Shown here: positions 62,591 to 64,000 of the stretch, in pieces | How positions within the stretch are numbered: the stretch's first letter is position 1 | How the letters are laid out: the number at the start of each line of letters is the position of its first letter | DNA from: JAMLHH01 sp964653095 | GTDB lineage: Bacteria > Bacteroidota > Bacteroidia > Chitinophagales > JADIYW01 | Reading direction: 5' to 3' | DNA: 64,000 nt | Assembly: GCA_964653095.1 (NCBI GenBank) | Contig: CAZZEH010000010.1 | Coordinates: forward strand, 37,342-101,341 | The notes under the pieces: generated by a model | Database searches by the model: none | Told to the model about the DNA's origin: nothing | What the model saw: only the letters and a program-made list of their open reading frames with translations | Position numbers and translations under genes: made by a program

Positions 62591-63286
62591 GTGCTTAATA
62601 TATTGAGTCTGTTAGCGATATCCGTAGCTCCTGCTATTTATCTCGCTATTGTAATTTATGGAAAAGATAAGTATGACAGAGAGCCCAAAATAATTTTGTT
62701 AGTGGCTTTCCTTTGGGGCTGTTTCAGTGTCATCCCTGCAATCTTATTGGGAGGGTTATGGAATAGCATGGGGTTTTCGTTGTCTAAGAATTTTATAGAA
62801 ACCGCATTTTACGCATTTGTGGCAGTGGGTTTAAGTGAGGAGCTGAGCAAATTTATCATGTTGCGTTTTCATGCGTACAGACGACCTGAATTTAATGAAC
62901 CTTTTGATGGTATTGTATATGCGGCTTTTGTATCGCTTGGTTTTGCTACGGTTGAAAATATTTTATATGTATTTGAATACGGTTTCGGAACCGGAGTGCT
63001 GAGAATGTTTACGTCCGTTCCCGGGCATTATGCATTTGGCGTGGTCATGGGATATTATGTGGGGAAGGCCAAATTTAACCCTGAAAATAGGTTTTCACTT
63101 ATGACTACCGGAGTTTTATATGCCACGCTGCTTCACGGAGCGTACGATTTTTTTATCATGCAGGAAAACTATCCGGGTCTTGCCATATTTACCCTTGCAG
63201 TATTCTTACTTGCCTGGAGATTGAGTAAAAAAGCTATTCGGGAAATGCAGACCGACAGCAAATTTAGATTTCGTCACCGAGCCTGA
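62591..63286 (+). CDS. PrsW-family intramembrane metalloprotease
   Basis: A 231-residue polytopic membrane protein with about seven hydrophobic segments. The PrsW motifs are GLSEELSKF (EExxK), SLGFATVENILY (FxxxE) and GHYAFGVVMG (H), with LLHGAYDFF as a late His block. PrsW proteins cut anti-sigma factors in Gram-positive bacteria. Start is GTG at 62591, 37 bp after the phosphatase gene. No anti-sigma partner is adjacent. Confidence 0.87.
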   Translation: MLNILSLLAISVAPAIYLAIVIYGKDKYDREPKIILLVAFLWGCFSVIPAILLGGLWNSMGFSLSKNFIETAFYAFVAVGLSEELSKFIMLRFHAYRRPEFNEPFDGIVYAAFVSLGFATVENILYVFEYGFGTGVLRMFTSVPGHYAFGVVMGYYVGKAKFNPENRFSLMTTGVLYATLLHGAYDFFIMQENYPGLAIFTLAVFLLAWRLSKKAIREMQTDSKFRFRHRA

Positions 63287-63320
63287 ATAAATATTTTTGA
63301 AAAGTTACAAGGTTCAGCGG

Positions 63321-63352
63321 TAACATATGCCTAAGCAATTAGGCATATGTTA
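63321..63352. repeat. Perfect 14-bp hairpin at a convergent junction
   Basis: TAACATATGCCTAA GCAA TTAGGCATATGTTA: a flawless 14-bp stem with a GCAA tetraloop, between two converging genes (PrsW ends at 63286, methyltransferase at 63370). This is a strong bidirectional hairpin; no long U-run follows on either strand. Confidence 0.7.
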
Positions 63353-63369
63353 TATTTCGATAAAGGATA

Positions 63370-64000
63370 TTACTCAGTTTGAATTTTTTCGGCGACCACA
63401 CCGATTGCCCGAATATTATTCTGATGCTTTTTAAACAGCTTTCTCATTTCCAAAATTTTCTTTCTTGCTTTAGGTTTTTTCATAATTTTAAAAATTGTAG
63501 AAGCCATATTCACCAATCCTTCGTCTTTTAAAACCCTAGAAGACTCTAACAAAAGCATCGGAGCAGTCCAAACAGCTACAACTTTAAATCCTTCTTTCTC
63601 AATGATTCCTTTCCAACCTGTTTTCGTTAAAGGACATGTATTTACATGTGAGTGACTCGATAAATCTTTAGTAATAGCAAAAACTTCTTCAGGTGTTATA
63701 TCTTCGTCTATAAGGCTAAGCTCATGAATTGCATACCGGCCACCCTTTTTTAGCAGACGTGCCGCTTCGCCGATTATCTCGGATTTGCGCTTATCTGCGT
63801 GCATGGTCAGCATAGCTTCACCAATTACCTTATCCACAGAGCCATCAGGAAGTCCGGTACCGGCTTCCGCGGCGTGACCGATTATAATTTTATGATTTTC
63901 ATCCTCGAAAATTTCTTTCAGGTTGGCTCCTGCTTCCTCGTTCAATTCCACGGCATTCGCATTTAAACTTTTAGGATTTCCTCTCTGTAAGTGTCGTAAA
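63370..64000 (-). CDS. SAM-dependent methyltransferase-like protein (5' end outside window)
   Basis: A partial gene: the minus-strand frame is open to base 64000 with no stop, so the true start lies beyond the window. Visible C-terminal part includes a Rossmann-like block (PDGSVDKVIGEAMLTM), EAARLLKKGGRYAIHEL and a basic C-terminus. The first visible Met candidate (GTG at 63951) is internal. The N-terminal SAM-binding glycine motif is outside the window, so the methyltransferase call rests on the rest of the fold. Confidence 0.6.
   Translation of the reverse strand, partial: LRHLQRGNPKSLNANAVELNEEAGANLKEIFEDENHKIIIGHAAEAGTGLPDGSVDKVIGEAMLTMHADKRKSEIIGEAARLLKKGGRYAIHELSLIDEDITPEEVFAITKDLSSHSHVNTCPLTKTGWKGIIEKEGFKVVAVWTAPMLLLESSRVLKDEGLVNMASTIFKIMKKPKARKKILEMRKLFKKHQNNIRAIGVVAEKIQTE

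Noticed and set aside
1..64000. A CRISPR array, prophage or defence island
   Set aside because: No repeat-spacer pattern, phage structural genes or defence-gene cluster was seen in either strand.

Overview
This 64 kb window is chromosomal DNA from a Bacteroidota bacterium, most likely a free-living, possibly marine or alkaline-tolerant member of the Saprospiria/Chitinophagia/Cytophagia side of the phylum. The phylum call rests on several sequence features. There are type IX secretion (T9SS) type A and type B C-terminal sorting domains, a FISUMP/collagen-like surface protein, and an OstA-like/MlaD/amidase/LptD envelope cluster. -7 boxes of the form TAnnTTTG occur, and TTG start codons are frequent. 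Base composition is AT-rich, and gene order is mostly short operons on alternating strands. I see no prophage, CRISPR array, integrated plasmid or obvious defence island; most of the window is core and semi-core genome.

Layout. 1-3.5 kb: the C-terminal three quarters of mfd, an ArsC/Spx-like protein, and a compact tRNA operon (Lys-Leu-Lys) with its own promoter and terminator. 3.5-6.1 kb: surface proteins (a MORN-repeat lipoprotein, a collagen/FISUMP protein and a small T9SS cargo). 6.1-11.6 kb: ftsH, rsfS, birA, then an operon of acyltransferase, SDR-like protein and small esterase. 11.9-17.4 kb: a 1526-residue CotH-kinase surface protein with a strikingly AT-rich core, plus an LD-carboxypeptidase. 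17.4-32.4 kb: argS facing an arginine decarboxylase, a prenyl synthase facing a TetR-like protein, two separate UbiB/AarF kinases, a PDZ protein, a thioesterase, prfC and a large T9SS type B protein.

32.4-39.6 kb is an envelope-biogenesis block: OstA-like, MlaD-like and amidase on one strand, LptD-like on the other. 39.9-43.2 kb: phosphohexose mutase, cysteine desulfurase and an acyltransferase. 43.2-46.2 kb: an alcohol oxidoreductase/aldehyde dehydrogenase pair. 46.3-61.4 kb is dominated by ion transport: NhaC, an NhaP2-like K+/H+ antiporter, a five-gene TroR/MntR-TroABCD metal-uptake operon with a candidate operator, and a complete seven-gene Mrp antiporter operon (A-G). This points to strong investment in Na+/K+/H+ and manganese homeostasis. 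The only substantial gene-free stretch (50.3-51.0 kb) holds an IS256-type transposase fragment and a small inverted-repeat element. The window ends with a histidine phosphatase, a PrsW-family membrane protease and the 3' part of a methyltransferase.

The points most worth a second look are the mosaic CotH gene, the metal-uptake operon (operator plus winged-helix tails on both permeases), the SDR-like protein lacking its catalytic YxxxK, the two UbiB-family kinases in a phylum that makes menaquinone, and the mobile-element remnants. I did not find a clearly new multi-gene system.
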